Positions 11,616-19,893 of a DNA stretch of 43,740 nucleotides are shown here, in pieces. The stretch is from an uncultured Thiodictyon sp. (GTDB taxonomy: Bacteria; Pseudomonadota; Gammaproteobacteria; Chromatiales; Chromatiaceae), in NCBI GenBank assembly GCA_903837595.1, contig CAILVI010000006.1, positions 1-43,740 on the forward strand, written 5' to 3'. The translations under genes and the position numbers were made by a program. The notes under the pieces were generated by a model. It was not told the DNA's origin, made no database searches, and saw nothing but the letters and a program-made list of their open reading frames with translations. Position 1 is the stretch's first letter. Each line of letters starts with the position of its first letter.

Positions 11616-12482
11616 ATGATCAAGAGTATGACCGCCTTCGCCCGGGAGACCCGCACCGGGGACTTCGGCGAACTGGCTTGGGAACTGCGCAGTGTCAATC
11701 ACCGCTTCCTCGAACCCCACCTGCGCCTGCCTGAGGAGCTGCGCGCCCTGGAACCCGCGGTGCGCGAGCGGCTCGGCGCGCGGTTGCAGCGCGGCAAGGT
11801 GGACTGCACGCTGCGCTATTGCCCGGCCGTCGGCCTGGTCGGCAGCCTGCGCCTCAACCGTCCCTATGTCGAGCAGTTGCTGGCGGCCGGGCAAGAGATC
11901 GCCGACCTGATCGGCCGCTCGGCGGAGCCCTCGGGCTTCGAACTGCTGCGCTGGCCCGGGGTGATCCAGGAGCAGGAGCGGGACCTCAATGAGGTCTCCA
12001 AGACCGCCTTGGACCTGCTGGACGCCGCGCTCACCACGTTGCTCGCCACCCGCGAGCGGGAGGGGGCGCGTCTGGGTGTACTCCTCACCGAGCGTTGCGA
12101 CCGCTTGCAGGAGTCGGTGGTGCGGGTGCGGCTGCGGATGCCCCAGGTGCTCACCGGGGTGCGCAAGCGCCTGACCGACCGGCTTGCGGAGGTGCGCGGT
12201 GAACTAGACCCGGGGCGCTTGGAGCAGGAGCTGTCCCTGCTCGCGGCGCGGCTGGATGTGGAGGAAGAAATGGATCGTTTGGAGGCCCATGTGGCCGAGG
12301 TCCGGGACGTCTTGAAGCGCGACGAGCCGGTGGGGCGGCGGCTCGACTTCCTGATGCAGGAGTTGAATCGGGAGGCCAACACCCTAGGTTCAAAGTCCGC
12401 GGACGTCGAGGTCACGCGCGAGTCGGTGGAGATGAAGGTCCTGATCGAGCAGTTGCGCGAGCAGATCCAAAACCTGGAATGA
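11616..12482 (+). CDS. yicC: YicC family endoribonuclease
   Basis: A 288-residue protein. The ATG at 11616 is chosen because the protein then opens M-I-K-S-M-T-A-F-A-R, the family's usual N-terminus; the frame is open much further upstream but there it opposes the kinase gene. The N-terminal half carries the R-S-V-N-H-R-F-L-E block, and the C-terminal DUF1732 part ends with the conserved G-R-R-L-D-F-L-x-Q-E-x-N-R-E-x-N-T and S-K-S motifs. Family members are metal-dependent endoribonucleases implicated in RNA turnover. It diverges from the kinase gene with 162 bp between the starts. A typical partner, gmk, is not next to it. Confidence 0.95.
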   Translation: MIKSMTAFARETRTGDFGELAWELRSVNHRFLEPHLRLPEELRALEPAVRERLGARLQRGKVDCTLRYCPAVGLVGSLRLNRPYVEQLLAAGQEIADLIGRSAEPSGFELLRWPGVIQEQERDLNEVSKTALDLLDAALTTLLATREREGARLGVLLTERCDRLQESVVRVRLRMPQVLTGVRKRLTDRLAEVRGELDPGRLEQELSLLAARLDVEEEMDRLEAHVAEVRDVLKRDEPVGRRLDFLMQELNREANTLGSKSADVEVTRESVEMKVLIEQLREQIQNLE

Positions 12483-12492
12483 CCCACGCCCC

Positions 12493-12518
12493 CGTAGGAG
12501 CGGCCCCCCCGGCCGCGA
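12493..12518. repeat. Short GTAGGAGCGG...GGCCGC REP-like palindrome
   Basis: The gap between yicC and the next gene contains GTAGGAGCGGCC followed by a C-run and GGCCGCGA. This resembles the widespread GTAGGAGCGGC...GCCGCGA extragenic palindromes of gammaproteobacteria. Only one copy was noticed here. It could also act as a weak attenuator after yicC. Confidence 0.45.
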
Positions 12519-12542
12519 TGAATCATCTGAAGAGTATCGAAT

Positions 12543-12962
12543 ATGAAGCGCGCCCTCTGCCTGTCCCTGGCCTTACTCTTGTCACCGCTCACCAGCCTGC
12601 ATGCCGAAGGCGTACACAAGACCATCCACTTCCCCCGCGGTCAGAGCGCCACGACCGTGTCGGATAGCGTCGTGCGGGGCGATCGGGACCTCTACGACAT
12701 CACCGCCAAGGCCGGCCAGACCATGACGGTCAAGATCAGCTCCGTGGAGAACAACGCGGTCTTCACCCTCTATCAGCCCGGGTACCGGGCCACGACCGAG
12801 GATGGGATCGCGACAATCAACGGGGCCACCCTGGACGGGGCGGGAGAGGGCGACGATGCCATGCGGTGGCAGGGCACGCTGCCGGCCTCCGGTACCTATC
12901 TGATTGAGGTGGGTGGAACCCGCGGTAACGCCACCTACAAGCTGACGGTCGGCATCAAGTAA
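12543..12962 (+). CDS. Secreted PliG/PPC-like beta-sandwich protein
   Basis: A 139-residue protein with a clear Sec signal peptide (basic start, hydrophobic core 5-16, cleavage probably after L-H-A near residue 21). The mature part is all-beta, with the pattern F-x-x-G-x-x-x-x-x-x-x-G-x-x-x-D-x-Y-x-x-x-A-x-x-G-Q-x-x-x-V and a C-terminal L-P-A-S-G-T-Y-x-x-x-V-x-x-T-R-x-N. This pattern is shared by periplasmic inhibitors of g-type lysozyme (PliG) and by pre-peptidase C-terminal domains. A lysozyme-inhibitor role is possible but not shown. Its last 8 nt overlap the end of the convergent BrkB gene. Confidence 0.7.
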   Translation: MKRALCLSLALLLSPLTSLHAEGVHKTIHFPRGQSATTVSDSVVRGDRDLYDITAKAGQTMTVKISSVENNAVFTLYQPGYRATTEDGIATINGATLDGAGEGDDAMRWQGTLPASGTYLIEVGGTRGNATYKLTVGIK

Positions 12963-14340
12963 CCGGCCACTCGGTCGCCTGAGTCGCGTCTTCCTGCACC
13001 GCGCGATGGGGGCCGTCCATGGCGGCGGCCAGGTCGCGCAGCGTCATGCCCCCCAGGGCCGCCGCCATGGCCTCATCGAGCTGCCGCTCGAGCACCTGGA
13101 TACCCCGATCCGGGACGGTGCCGGGACCGCCGCCCGCCCCCTCCTCGAAGCACCGCACCGCGTCCAGCAGTGACTTGACGGTGACACTCTCCGGGGCCTT
13201 GCCCGGGACATAGCGGGGTGGCTCCTGCGCCGTGCGCAGCAGAAATCCATCCTGTTCCAGGACCTGCAGGATGCGCTCGGTGTTGGCGCTGGGGATGACT
13301 AAGGCGGCCGACAGCCTGTCAGCGGTCCAGGGCACCTCGCCCGCAAGAAAGGTGCGGGCGCAATGACCCGCCACCAGCAGGGCCAGGCGCTCGCGCAACC
13401 GATTGCTCAGACGCAGGTCGCGGGCGCGGCTCGCGAGATACTCCGGGTGCTGGTGATAGAAGGCAACGCTGGCACCGGTCAGCACGATGAGCCATGCGAT
13501 ATAGAGCCAGATCATGAACAGGATCAGGATCGCCAGGCCCGAATAGATGGCGGTGTACTGGGTGGAGCTGACCATGAAATGGGCGAACAGCCAGCCCATC
13601 GCCTGCCACAGCACTCCCGCCACCAGTGCCCCGATCAAAGCCGAGCGTACCCGCACCCGTGCGTTCGGCACAAAGATGTAGATAAACGCAAAGGCGAAGA
13701 CGATCAGCAGGAAGGGCACCAGGCTGCCGCCGACGTCGATCAGGGTACCGACGGGCTCCACCGCCAGCAGCGACTCCACCAGGGCCGTATTGCGCGCCGA
13801 GGCGGACAGGCCCACCGCGGTAAAGAACAGCACCGGCCCGATCAGCAGCACGCTCAAGTACTGGCTCACCCGCTGGGCGAAGGGCCGCGTCTCGGTCACC
13901 CGCCAGGTGTCATTGAATACATACTCGATCTTCTGGATCATCGAGACCACGGTATAGACCAGTACCGCCAGGCCCAGCGACCCCAGCACCCCCACCCGCA
14001 TATTGTCGACGAAGGCGAGCACGTTACGGGCGATCTCCGGGGCCTGGTCGCCCAGGGGTTGCAGTGCATGCAACAGCAGCGGCTGCAGTGCATTGTGTGC
14101 CCCGAAGCCCTTGAGTACCGAGAAGCTTACCGCCAGCAGCGGCACCAAGGAGAGCAGCGTCGTATAGACCAGGCTCATCGCCTGGAGCGAGAGATTGCCC
14201 TGGGTCGAGTCACGGTAGAGTGCGTAGACCAGCCGGGCGAGCCATACGAGGCGCCAGCGCCAGCGCGGCAGCGCGGCGAGCGGGCTGGACCAGATCAGGG
14301 TATCCAGGCGTTCCCACGGGGACCGGGCGGCTGGGTTCAT
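12955..14340 (-). CDS. YihY/BrkB family inner-membrane protein
   Basis: A 461-residue protein starting at the ATG at 14340; the frame stays open upstream to about 14511, but that part runs into the intron relic and is not family-like. Six hydrophobic segments lie between about residues 45 and 300, with family motifs S-L-V-Y-T-T-L-L-S-L-V-P-L-L-A-V and the later Q-Y-x-A-I-Y-S-G-L-A-x-L-I-L-F-M-I-W-L-Y. The C-terminal 140 residues are soluble and look like a winged-helix domain (about 335-400). Such proteins were once called RNase BN; that assignment is no longer accepted and the function is unknown. The weak Shine-Dalgarno leaves the start uncertain. Confidence 0.9.
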   Translation of the reverse strand: MNPAARSPWERLDTLIWSSPLAALPRWRWRLVWLARLVYALYRDSTQGNLSLQAMSLVYTTLLSLVPLLAVSFSVLKGFGAHNALQPLLLHALQPLGDQAPEIARNVLAFVDNMRVGVLGSLGLAVLVYTVVSMIQKIEYVFNDTWRVTETRPFAQRVSQYLSVLLIGPVLFFTAVGLSASARNTALVESLLAVEPVGTLIDVGGSLVPFLLIVFAFAFIYIFVPNARVRVRSALIGALVAGVLWQAMGWLFAHFMVSSTQYTAIYSGLAILILFMIWLYIAWLIVLTGASVAFYHQHPEYLASRARDLRLSNRLRERLALLVAGHCARTFLAGEVPWTADRLSAALVIPSANTERILQVLEQDGFLLRTAQEPPRYVPGKAPESVTVKSLLDAVRCFEEGAGGGPGTVPDRGIQVLERQLDEAMAAALGGMTLRDLAAAMDGPHRAVQEDATQATEWPVT

Positions 14341-14457
14341 CGGGGGCGGTTTCGCATTGGGGATGGCGGAAGTCGATTGGCAGGTCCGGGCGCGAGTATA
14401 TCCCGTCGACCGCCCGCACGTGCATGACTGCAGGCCGCCAAACTGGGCGAAGCCCCG

Positions 14458-14947
14458 ATCGGGTCGGGCTGACGGAATTGCGCCCGTCAGCCCTGCCACA
14501 CCACCGGGCATGCGGTTTCCCGCATCCGGCGGTTGAGCCCGGCGGGCTTAGCCCGCGAGCGTCCACGGTACGGTCAGCCCGCAGCGATTGAGGGTGACGG
14601 TCTTCAGCGCTTGGTGGACGACGACGTGGCGGGCCATGGGCCAGGCGCCACGCCGGCAACCGGGCTCTCAAGCGCCAGGTCTCCCCGAGTAAGAACATGT
14701 ACTTTCTACCCGTGCCGTCAGGCTCTACCTGGTGCGTCTTTCGGTGACTGTTGGATTTCGCGGTCCCTAACCCGCTCATCGCCCGCACCCGGCCTCACTG
14801 CCTGTTCGTGTTCCTACGGTCGTGTCGCCGCGTAGCCCTTCTTTCAGCTTAGCCTCGCGGCTTCCACCTTGGGTTTCGCTATGCTTCTTGTCACTCTCTG
14901 CGGTTACCTCCTTTCAGGTAACAAGTACATGCCCATGTCGGGCACAC
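14458..14947 (-). ncRNA. Group II intron relic lacking its reverse transcriptase
   Basis: Read on the minus strand, the segment opens at 14947 with GTGTGCCCGACATGGGCATG, like the GTGYG 5' ends of bacterial group II introns. It continues with domain-I-like text (CTGAAAGGAGGTAACC; GAAGCATAGCGAAACC). At 14500-14536 it has a hairpin resembling domain V: CCGGATGCGG, a GAAA tetraloop, CCGCATGCCCGG. A domain-VI-like hairpin follows (GGCTGACGG...CCGTCAGCC) and ends CCGACCCGAT at 14458. About 490 nt remain and no maturase frame is present, so domain IV and its ORF appear deleted. The boundaries are my reading of consensus ends and may be off by some bases. Confidence 0.6.
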
Positions 14948-15524
14948 TAGGGTCCACTGCGCGGACCGATCGCCGCTCGCTGAAGTGATGATCAAGGCCG
15001 GCGCGAGCGAGTGGCGCGCGCTGTAACCCGACATCGTGCTGTTGAAGGTCTGATTGCGCTACGCTAACCCGCGCGACGAGCCGCATCGCTCGCTCAGTAC
15101 AAGCGTGTAACCAGGCCGCGCTGGTACCCAGCGGATAAGTACGGTGATGGCAGGCATTATGGCCGGTACTGAGCGATTTGGTCTATGTCCAAGGCCCTTT
15201 TGTGCGCGTCCGAAGCGATTCTGTACAGCCCTGGAACTACGCCGCGCCAAGCCAATAAGCCAATGATTTTATATCTCTTTATTCGCGGACGACGGCAACA
15301 GCAGCGCCGGTGGCGCCAGTGCATGATTGGGTACAGGCACAAAACGCAAGAGTACCTGTTAAGACCGGATGAGGACAGGTACTCGGCGTTGCCCGCCTCG
15401 TGACACTCCCATAGGTCCCCTTGACAGCACGCTGATACGAGGCACAATGTCGCCGCGGACGCACCCTCACGTCCGCATCGGTTCCGCTCCCTCTATCAGC
15501 ATCAGCAAGAGAGAATCGCGCATC
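14948..15524. other. Intergenic region without a recognisable gene
   Basis: About 577 bp between the intron relic and the gene at 15525. I see no supported coding frame. A short AT-rich stretch near 15260-15290 could be part of a promoter for the plus-strand gene at 15525, but no clear -35/-10 pair stands out. Confidence 0.4.
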
Positions 15525-16220
15525 ATGCCGATGCAGCGTTATGTTCCCAACACCGAAACCGAGCGCAACGCCTGGCTGAGGCGTTACGCGGCGATGCTGC
15601 AAAAATATGCCGCGTTCATCGGTATCGGCGCCGAGGAACTTGCCGATACCCTGGCGGGCATCGCCTACTATCTTTGGATGTCGGAGACCTTCTGCCCCGC
15701 CGTCCGCCAGGATGGGGTGGACGCCATCGCGGCCAGGAACCATCTCGCCAGCGGCACGGGGTCCGAGCCCGTCCCCGTGCCGACCCCCCGGACCTTCGCG
15801 CCACCGCCGCCGGCCGTGCTGCCCGGCCTGTTCAACCGGATCTTCAAGCAGGTGCAGCGCATCAAGCTGCACCCCGGATATGACGAGGGTATCGGCCGGG
15901 AACTGGGCATCCTGCCGATCGTCGACGCCACCGAGCATCCGGTGCCCGAGTTCACCCTCACCACCGTGCAAGGTGCCAAGGTGGTGGAGGTACATATCGA
16001 CTACACCAAATTTGGCCATGGCGGCGTCCTGGTCGACTGCCGCATCAATGCCGGCCCCTGGTTGCCGCTCGGTCATTTCACCCAAAAGACGATCTGTGAC
16101 AGCCGCCCGCTCGCCATCCCGGGTGTCCCGGAGACCCGCGACTACCGCCTGCGCTGGTGCCACAAGGACCAGGCCCATGGCGACTGGAGCATCGTGCAGA
16201 CGGCGCTGGTGGGGGCTTGA
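15525..16220 (+). CDS. Uncharacterised protein with C-terminal beta-sandwich-like region
   Basis: A 231-residue protein from the ATG at 15525 (AGAGAG upstream); a second ATG at 15531 is equally possible. I do not recognise the family. The N-terminal 70 residues are helical (E-R-N-A-W-L-R-R-Y-A-A-M-L-Q-K-Y). A Pro-rich linker with P-V-P-x-P-x-P lies around 80-105, and the last 100 residues alternate hydrophobic beta-strands with conserved-looking Trp and Gly (G-P-W-L-P-L-G, W-C-H-K-D). No signal peptide or membrane helix. It stands alone, convergent with the kinase-FGE gene and separated from it by a REP-like hairpin. Confidence 0.65.
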   Translation: MPMQRYVPNTETERNAWLRRYAAMLQKYAAFIGIGAEELADTLAGIAYYLWMSETFCPAVRQDGVDAIAARNHLASGTGSEPVPVPTPRTFAPPPPAVLPGLFNRIFKQVQRIKLHPGYDEGIGRELGILPIVDATEHPVPEFTLTTVQGAKVVEVHIDYTKFGHGGVLVDCRINAGPWLPLGHFTQKTICDSRPLAIPGVPETRDYRLRWCHKDQAHGDWSIVQTALVGA

Positions 16221-16346
16221 GGGGCGTTGAATGGATGAGCGAACGAGGGGCTCATCATCCGAACGGGCTCCCGCACTCCGACGTGGGAGTCAGCGCGGGT
16301 GCTTCGCGTCCAGCGGCCAGATCGGACGCAGAGCGCCCGCACGGCA

Positions 16347-16368
16347 TTCCCACGCTGGAGCGTGGGAA
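16347..16368. repeat. REP-like perfect hairpin
   Basis: TTCCCACGCT, GG, AGCGTGGGAA: a perfect 10-bp stem with a 2-nt loop, lying between two convergent genes. It shares the apical sequence CGCTGGAGCG with the hairpin at 20866-20889. There is no T-run on either side, so a REP-type element fits better than an intrinsic terminator. Confidence 0.75.
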
Positions 16369-16410
16369 CCAGAGAGGGTGAAAAAAGTTAAGAGTCATAA
16401 AATGTATGGG

Positions 16411-18447
16411 TTAGCGGTCCTGGGCAAGCCGTAGACCCAATCTAACGTCGCGGAAGTCGGGAGGGTTCCAAGAGCGGTTCGATACACGCGTGCCCCACGA
16501 GAGGAACCAAGAACCGCCGCGCAACACCCGGCCAGCGGATCGGCAAGAACTGGACCATTCTGAGCCGTCGGACGGGGCGCCGGTATAGCCGTGATGGTAG
16601 CGGTCCTGCACCCATTCCCAGACATTCCCCACGGTGTCATAGAGTCCGAAGCCATTGGGCTTGAATGAGCCGACCGGGGCCGCCTCCTTGCCATCCCATT
16701 GACTGCCGCACTCGCGACAGTTGGCATTGCCCTTGCCGATCTTCGCGCCCCACCAATAGGGGGTGTCGCTCCCAGCCCGGGCGGCATATTCCCATTCCAC
16801 CTCGGTCGGCAGGCGATAGGGCTGGCTGCTGCCCTTGGCGTTCAGGCGCCCGAGGAAGGCCTGGATGTCATTCCAGGAGACGTTCACCGGCCTATCATCG
16901 CCCTTGAAGCTGGAGGGGTTCGGCTGATCGGTCATCACCGCCTGCCATTGTGCCGGGGTGACCTCGTAGCGGCCCAGCCGGAAGGATTTGATGGTGACCT
17001 GATGGGGCGTGCCCTCGTCAGGATAGCACTGGCTATCGCCGGGGCTGCAACCCATCTGGAAGCTACCACCCGGGATCGTGACCATCTCCCATGCGATGGT
17101 TCCGACCGGGTCTTGGCGGGGCATTGTTTGCCGCTCGGCGGCCTTTGCCCTCTCATCCCATTGCTGCGCCTCGGCCATGGCCAGCTCGCGCGCCTCGGCC
17201 TCGCCCGCCGCCTTGGCAAGTGCGCGATACATCTCGGCACGGTCGCGCGCGAAGGCGAGCACCTGCTCCGGCGCCTGATTGGCGGCCTGCTGGAGTGGCC
17301 GATCCGCCGCCGCCTCGTCCCCGCGCTTGAGTGCCTCCCGGGCCTGGGCGAGCAGATAGGTCGGCGAGTCGATCAAGTCTCTATAAAGGATCGGGGCAAC
17401 GACAACGCCAAGAACCAGCAGGGCGAGCACGGCAAGGGCGCTGGCGACGCGATGGCGGCGCCACCAGGGCGGCCGGATGGATATCTGAGCCGAGGCCGGC
17501 GGGGTCTGGATCGGTCCCGCCGCCAGCTGGACCGGAGGCGTTGTGACCGGGGGCGTCCGCGGCGTCTGGGCGCGCGGCGTGGGCGTCCGCGCTGGCGCCG
17601 TGGGTGGCGGAAAGGGGTCGATCCCGCCCAGGGCTTGAGTGCGCGCGCACCAGGTGCGGCGACCCTGGTCACGGTGATAATGGTGCTGCGGGTTGGCCTT
17701 ACAGGCGGTCAGTTCGGCCTCGGCCTGCGCCAGGGCCTTGGCCCAGTCCCGCGCGCTGGGGCGCTGCCCGGGGTTGGCGTGTCCGGCATGAAAGGCTGCG
17801 CGGAACAGGTGCCGCAAGGGCGGCGCCAGTTCGCTGAAGAGTGGCAAGGGAGGGGCCGCAGCGGCGGCGCCGGGTACAAAGGGAAAGAGCCCGCGCCGGA
17901 TGCGCTCCTCCAGTTCGGGCGGTCCGCCCTTGCCGCGAAAGGGGTGGCTGCCCTCCTGCAGGATTTGAAACACCAAGATGGCCAGGGCGAAGCGGTCGTG
18001 CTCCTCGTTGCGCCGCAGCCGGCTGAAGTCCTGGCCCTGGATCTCGGGGGCGGTATAGTCGGCCTTGCCGACCGGGCATAGATAGGGCGGGCCGGCGGGG
18101 TTGGGGACCTGGAAGGAGTCGGTATCCACCAGGGTGAGTAGCGCGGTGCCCTGCACCAGGCAGTTGCTTTCGTTGAGGTCCCCGACACAGTAGCCCTTGG
18201 CATGGATGGCAGCCACCGCGGAGGCGAGGTTGCGCGCGGCCACGTGCAGGTAGCGCCAATGGAAGCCGCGGGCCTTCTGGCCGCGGCTATGCAGGCTATA
18301 GACCCCGTGCAGCGGCAGGCCACTCCTGATCCTGGGCATGGCATAGTCATAGACGGCACCCTCGCCCCCGCGCGCCAACTCGCGGCCGAGCGTGATGACC
18401 TTCTTTGTCTTGAGGAGTATGTAACTCGGGGGCGGCATGGGGACCAT
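16411..18447 (-). CDS. YegI-like kinase fused to FGE/SUMF1 (C-type-lectin fold) domain, N-lobe deleted
   Basis: A 678-residue protein. Residues 18-33 give the G-R-E-L-x-R-G-G-E-G-A-V-Y glycine loop, but the next residues are already the hinge (Y-A-M-P-R-I, 35-40). The roughly 60 residues holding the beta-3 lysine and alpha-C of this family are missing. The C-lobe is intact: G-D-L-N-E-S-N (89-95), V-D-T-D-S-F (107-112), H-D-R-F (150-153). Next come a zinc-ribbon remnant near 254-268, a Pro-rich linker, a membrane helix (about 333-355), a coiled coil (about 365-440), and an FGE-sulfatase/SUMF1 domain (450-678; P-T-E-V-E-W-E-Y, G-N-V-W-E-W, L-R-G-G-S-W). It follows the PP2C gene by 18 nt and is the third member of a vWA/PP2C/kinase triad. 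The deletion is in frame, so a stable pseudokinase may be made. Confidence 0.88.
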   Translation of the reverse strand: MVPMPPPSYILLKTKKVITLGRELARGGEGAVYDYAMPRIRSGLPLHGVYSLHSRGQKARGFHWRYLHVAARNLASAVAAIHAKGYCVGDLNESNCLVQGTALLTLVDTDSFQVPNPAGPPYLCPVGKADYTAPEIQGQDFSRLRRNEEHDRFALAILVFQILQEGSHPFRGKGGPPELEERIRRGLFPFVPGAAAAAPPLPLFSELAPPLRHLFRAAFHAGHANPGQRPSARDWAKALAQAEAELTACKANPQHHYHRDQGRRTWCARTQALGGIDPFPPPTAPARTPTPRAQTPRTPPVTTPPVQLAAGPIQTPPASAQISIRPPWWRRHRVASALAVLALLVLGVVVAPILYRDLIDSPTYLLAQAREALKRGDEAAADRPLQQAANQAPEQVLAFARDRAEMYRALAKAAGEAEARELAMAEAQQWDERAKAAERQTMPRQDPVGTIAWEMVTIPGGSFQMGCSPGDSQCYPDEGTPHQVTIKSFRLGRYEVTPAQWQAVMTDQPNPSSFKGDDRPVNVSWNDIQAFLGRLNAKGSSQPYRLPTEVEWEYAARAGSDTPYWWGAKIGKGNANCRECGSQWDGKEAAPVGSFKPNGFGLYDTVGNVWEWVQDRYHHGYTGAPSDGSEWSSSCRSAGRVLRGGSWFLSWGTRVSNRSWNPPDFRDVRLGLRLAQDR

Positions 18448-18465
18448 CCGGTGGCGGCGCTGCTG

Positions 18466-19233
18466 TTAGGCGGGCGGGTCGGTACGCACGGCGATGACCA
18501 GGATCTTGTCGTCATCGGTCTTGGCGCAGACCCGTTCGGACTCCAGGAAGGCGCTCAGCTGTTCGGCATGCCGGCCCGCGTCCGGCTGGCGGCGGATGAA
18601 GTTGAAGAGCGGGTCGAAGAAGGGGGCGTGCGGGAGCGGCGGCCGGCCGGTCATGTTCAGGGCGAGCATCTGCAGGCCATCGGAGAAGAGTGTAATGGCA
18701 TCCGGGGCACCATCGCGATAGGCAAACTGGGCGTCTTGCAGGCAGGTGTCTGAGATCAAAAAAACGGTTTCGTTCAGATATTCCCCTTGCTGCGGGGCAG
18801 TGAGCAGGGCGAGGTCGCCCTCTCCCGGCATGGGGCGATAGGCGATGGCGCCATCGCCGACCTGGACACCGACCAGCGCGTCGGCCGTGATCAGGGTCAA
18901 CAGAAAGGTGCAGGCGAGTTCGCGCGGGGGGCAGTCCAGGCGCCGCGCCTCGGCCGCGAGTTCGGCGGGCAGGTGTTCGAGCAGGGTGCGCAGCTCTGCT
19001 TCCCAGGCGGCGGGACCGGTGGGCAGAGGGCGCCCGGCCTGGAACCAGGCCAGGGCGCAGGCCGTTGCCTGCTGAGCCGCCAGTTCGGCATGGCGGGCGG
19101 AGCCGGCGCCATCGGCGACCGCCAGGACCAGCAGGTCGGCGGTGTCGAGGATGGCCTGGGCGTCCTGGCAGGGTGTTCCGGTCTTGGCGTGGCCGGAGCC
19201 CGTGACCGACAGGCCGCTGTGGCGCAAGGCCAT
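18466..19233 (-). CDS. PP2C-type protein phosphatase of a TerY-like triad
   Basis: A 255-residue PPM-family Ser/Thr phosphatase. Metal-binding motifs are V-A-D-G-A-G-S-A (39-46), V-G-D-G-A-I-A (about 125-131), L-F-S-D-G-L (about 181-186) and a C-terminal D-D-D-K. The early G-x-x-H-x-x-x-G-T-P-C-Q-D is typical of phosphatases paired with TerY-like vWA proteins and YegI-like kinases. Its ATG lies 1 nt beyond the vWA stop codon, and its end is 18 nt before the kinase-FGE start, so the three form one operon. It should reverse phosphorylation by the partner kinase. This is the only member of the triad that looks undamaged. Confidence 0.92.
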   Translation of the reverse strand: MALRHSGLSVTGSGHAKTGTPCQDAQAILDTADLLVLAVADGAGSARHAELAAQQATACALAWFQAGRPLPTGPAAWEAELRTLLEHLPAELAAEARRLDCPPRELACTFLLTLITADALVGVQVGDGAIAYRPMPGEGDLALLTAPQQGEYLNETVFLISDTCLQDAQFAYRDGAPDAITLFSDGLQMLALNMTGRPPLPHAPFFDPLFNFIRRQPDAGRHAEQLSAFLESERVCAKTDDDKILVIAVRTDPPA

Positions 19234-19234
19234 C

Positions 19235-19893
19235 TCAGACCACCCAGTCCTTGGCCGGTTCCAGTGCCACCTGGTCGCCCGGTTGGGAATGGGCGACGGC
19301 CTGGGTGCTGCGCGAGAGCCAGACGAACATCTCCTGGAAGTGGACGCCCTTGAGGGGATGGGCTTGCGGGCGGAGAAATGGGCCAGGACGCCGAGATCGG
19401 CACCGCTGACACCGACCGCCCAGAAGGCGACCTTCTTGTTGCTGTCGGCCGCGGCGGCGCGGCGCGCGGCGGCCTCCCAGGTGTCGGTGGGTGCGCCGTC
19501 GGTGATCAGGAAAAGCCAGGGGCGATAGTAGGCGATGCCGTTGTCGTTGTCGTTTTAGGCGCGCTTGCGGGCCTCGATCATGTCCAGGGCCTGTTCGACC
19601 GCGGCGCCCATGGGGGTGTCGCCGGTCACGGTGAGGGTCGGGGCCTCGAATTGGTCGGCGGTGACGAAATCCTGGATGGTCTGGACGCTGCCGCCGAAGG
19701 TGAGGATGCCGACCTCCACTCGCTTGGCCGCCAGTTCGTCCGCGCGCAGGGCGCTTTGGAAGACCCGCAGGCCTTCATTGAGCGCGGCGATGCGCTCGCC
19801 CTCCATGGAACCGGACACGTCCAGCACCAGCAGGCAGGCGCAGCGCGGTTCGGGGTTGACGGCAAAGGCGACGGTATCCAGTTCGCAGCTCAT
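19235..19893 (-). pseudogene. TerY-like vWA protein, broken by a nonsense codon and a frameshift
   Basis: The protein starts normally at 19893 and has the MIDAS motif D-V-S-G-S-M (residues 25-30), then T-F-G-G and T-P-M-G-A-A. After K-R-A it meets TAA (19555-19557), where relatives continue with a Tyr-like residue before N-D-N-G-I-A-Y-Y-R-P-W. The frame resumes directly with that text and the L-I-T-D-G-A-P-T-D block. It then slips near 19354-19358, in a C-run, and continues in another frame as P-L-K-G-V-H-F-Q-E-M-F-V-W-L-S to a TGA at 19235. Two lesions would be needed to repair it. In intact systems this protein is thought to work with the PP2C phosphatase and kinase encoded just downstream. 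Confidence 0.88.

Noticed and set aside
14210-14788. Possible protein in the intron relic region
   Set aside because: The frame runs through domain-V-like RNA structure and the BrkB N-terminus; composition is random-looking with many Arg and Pro.
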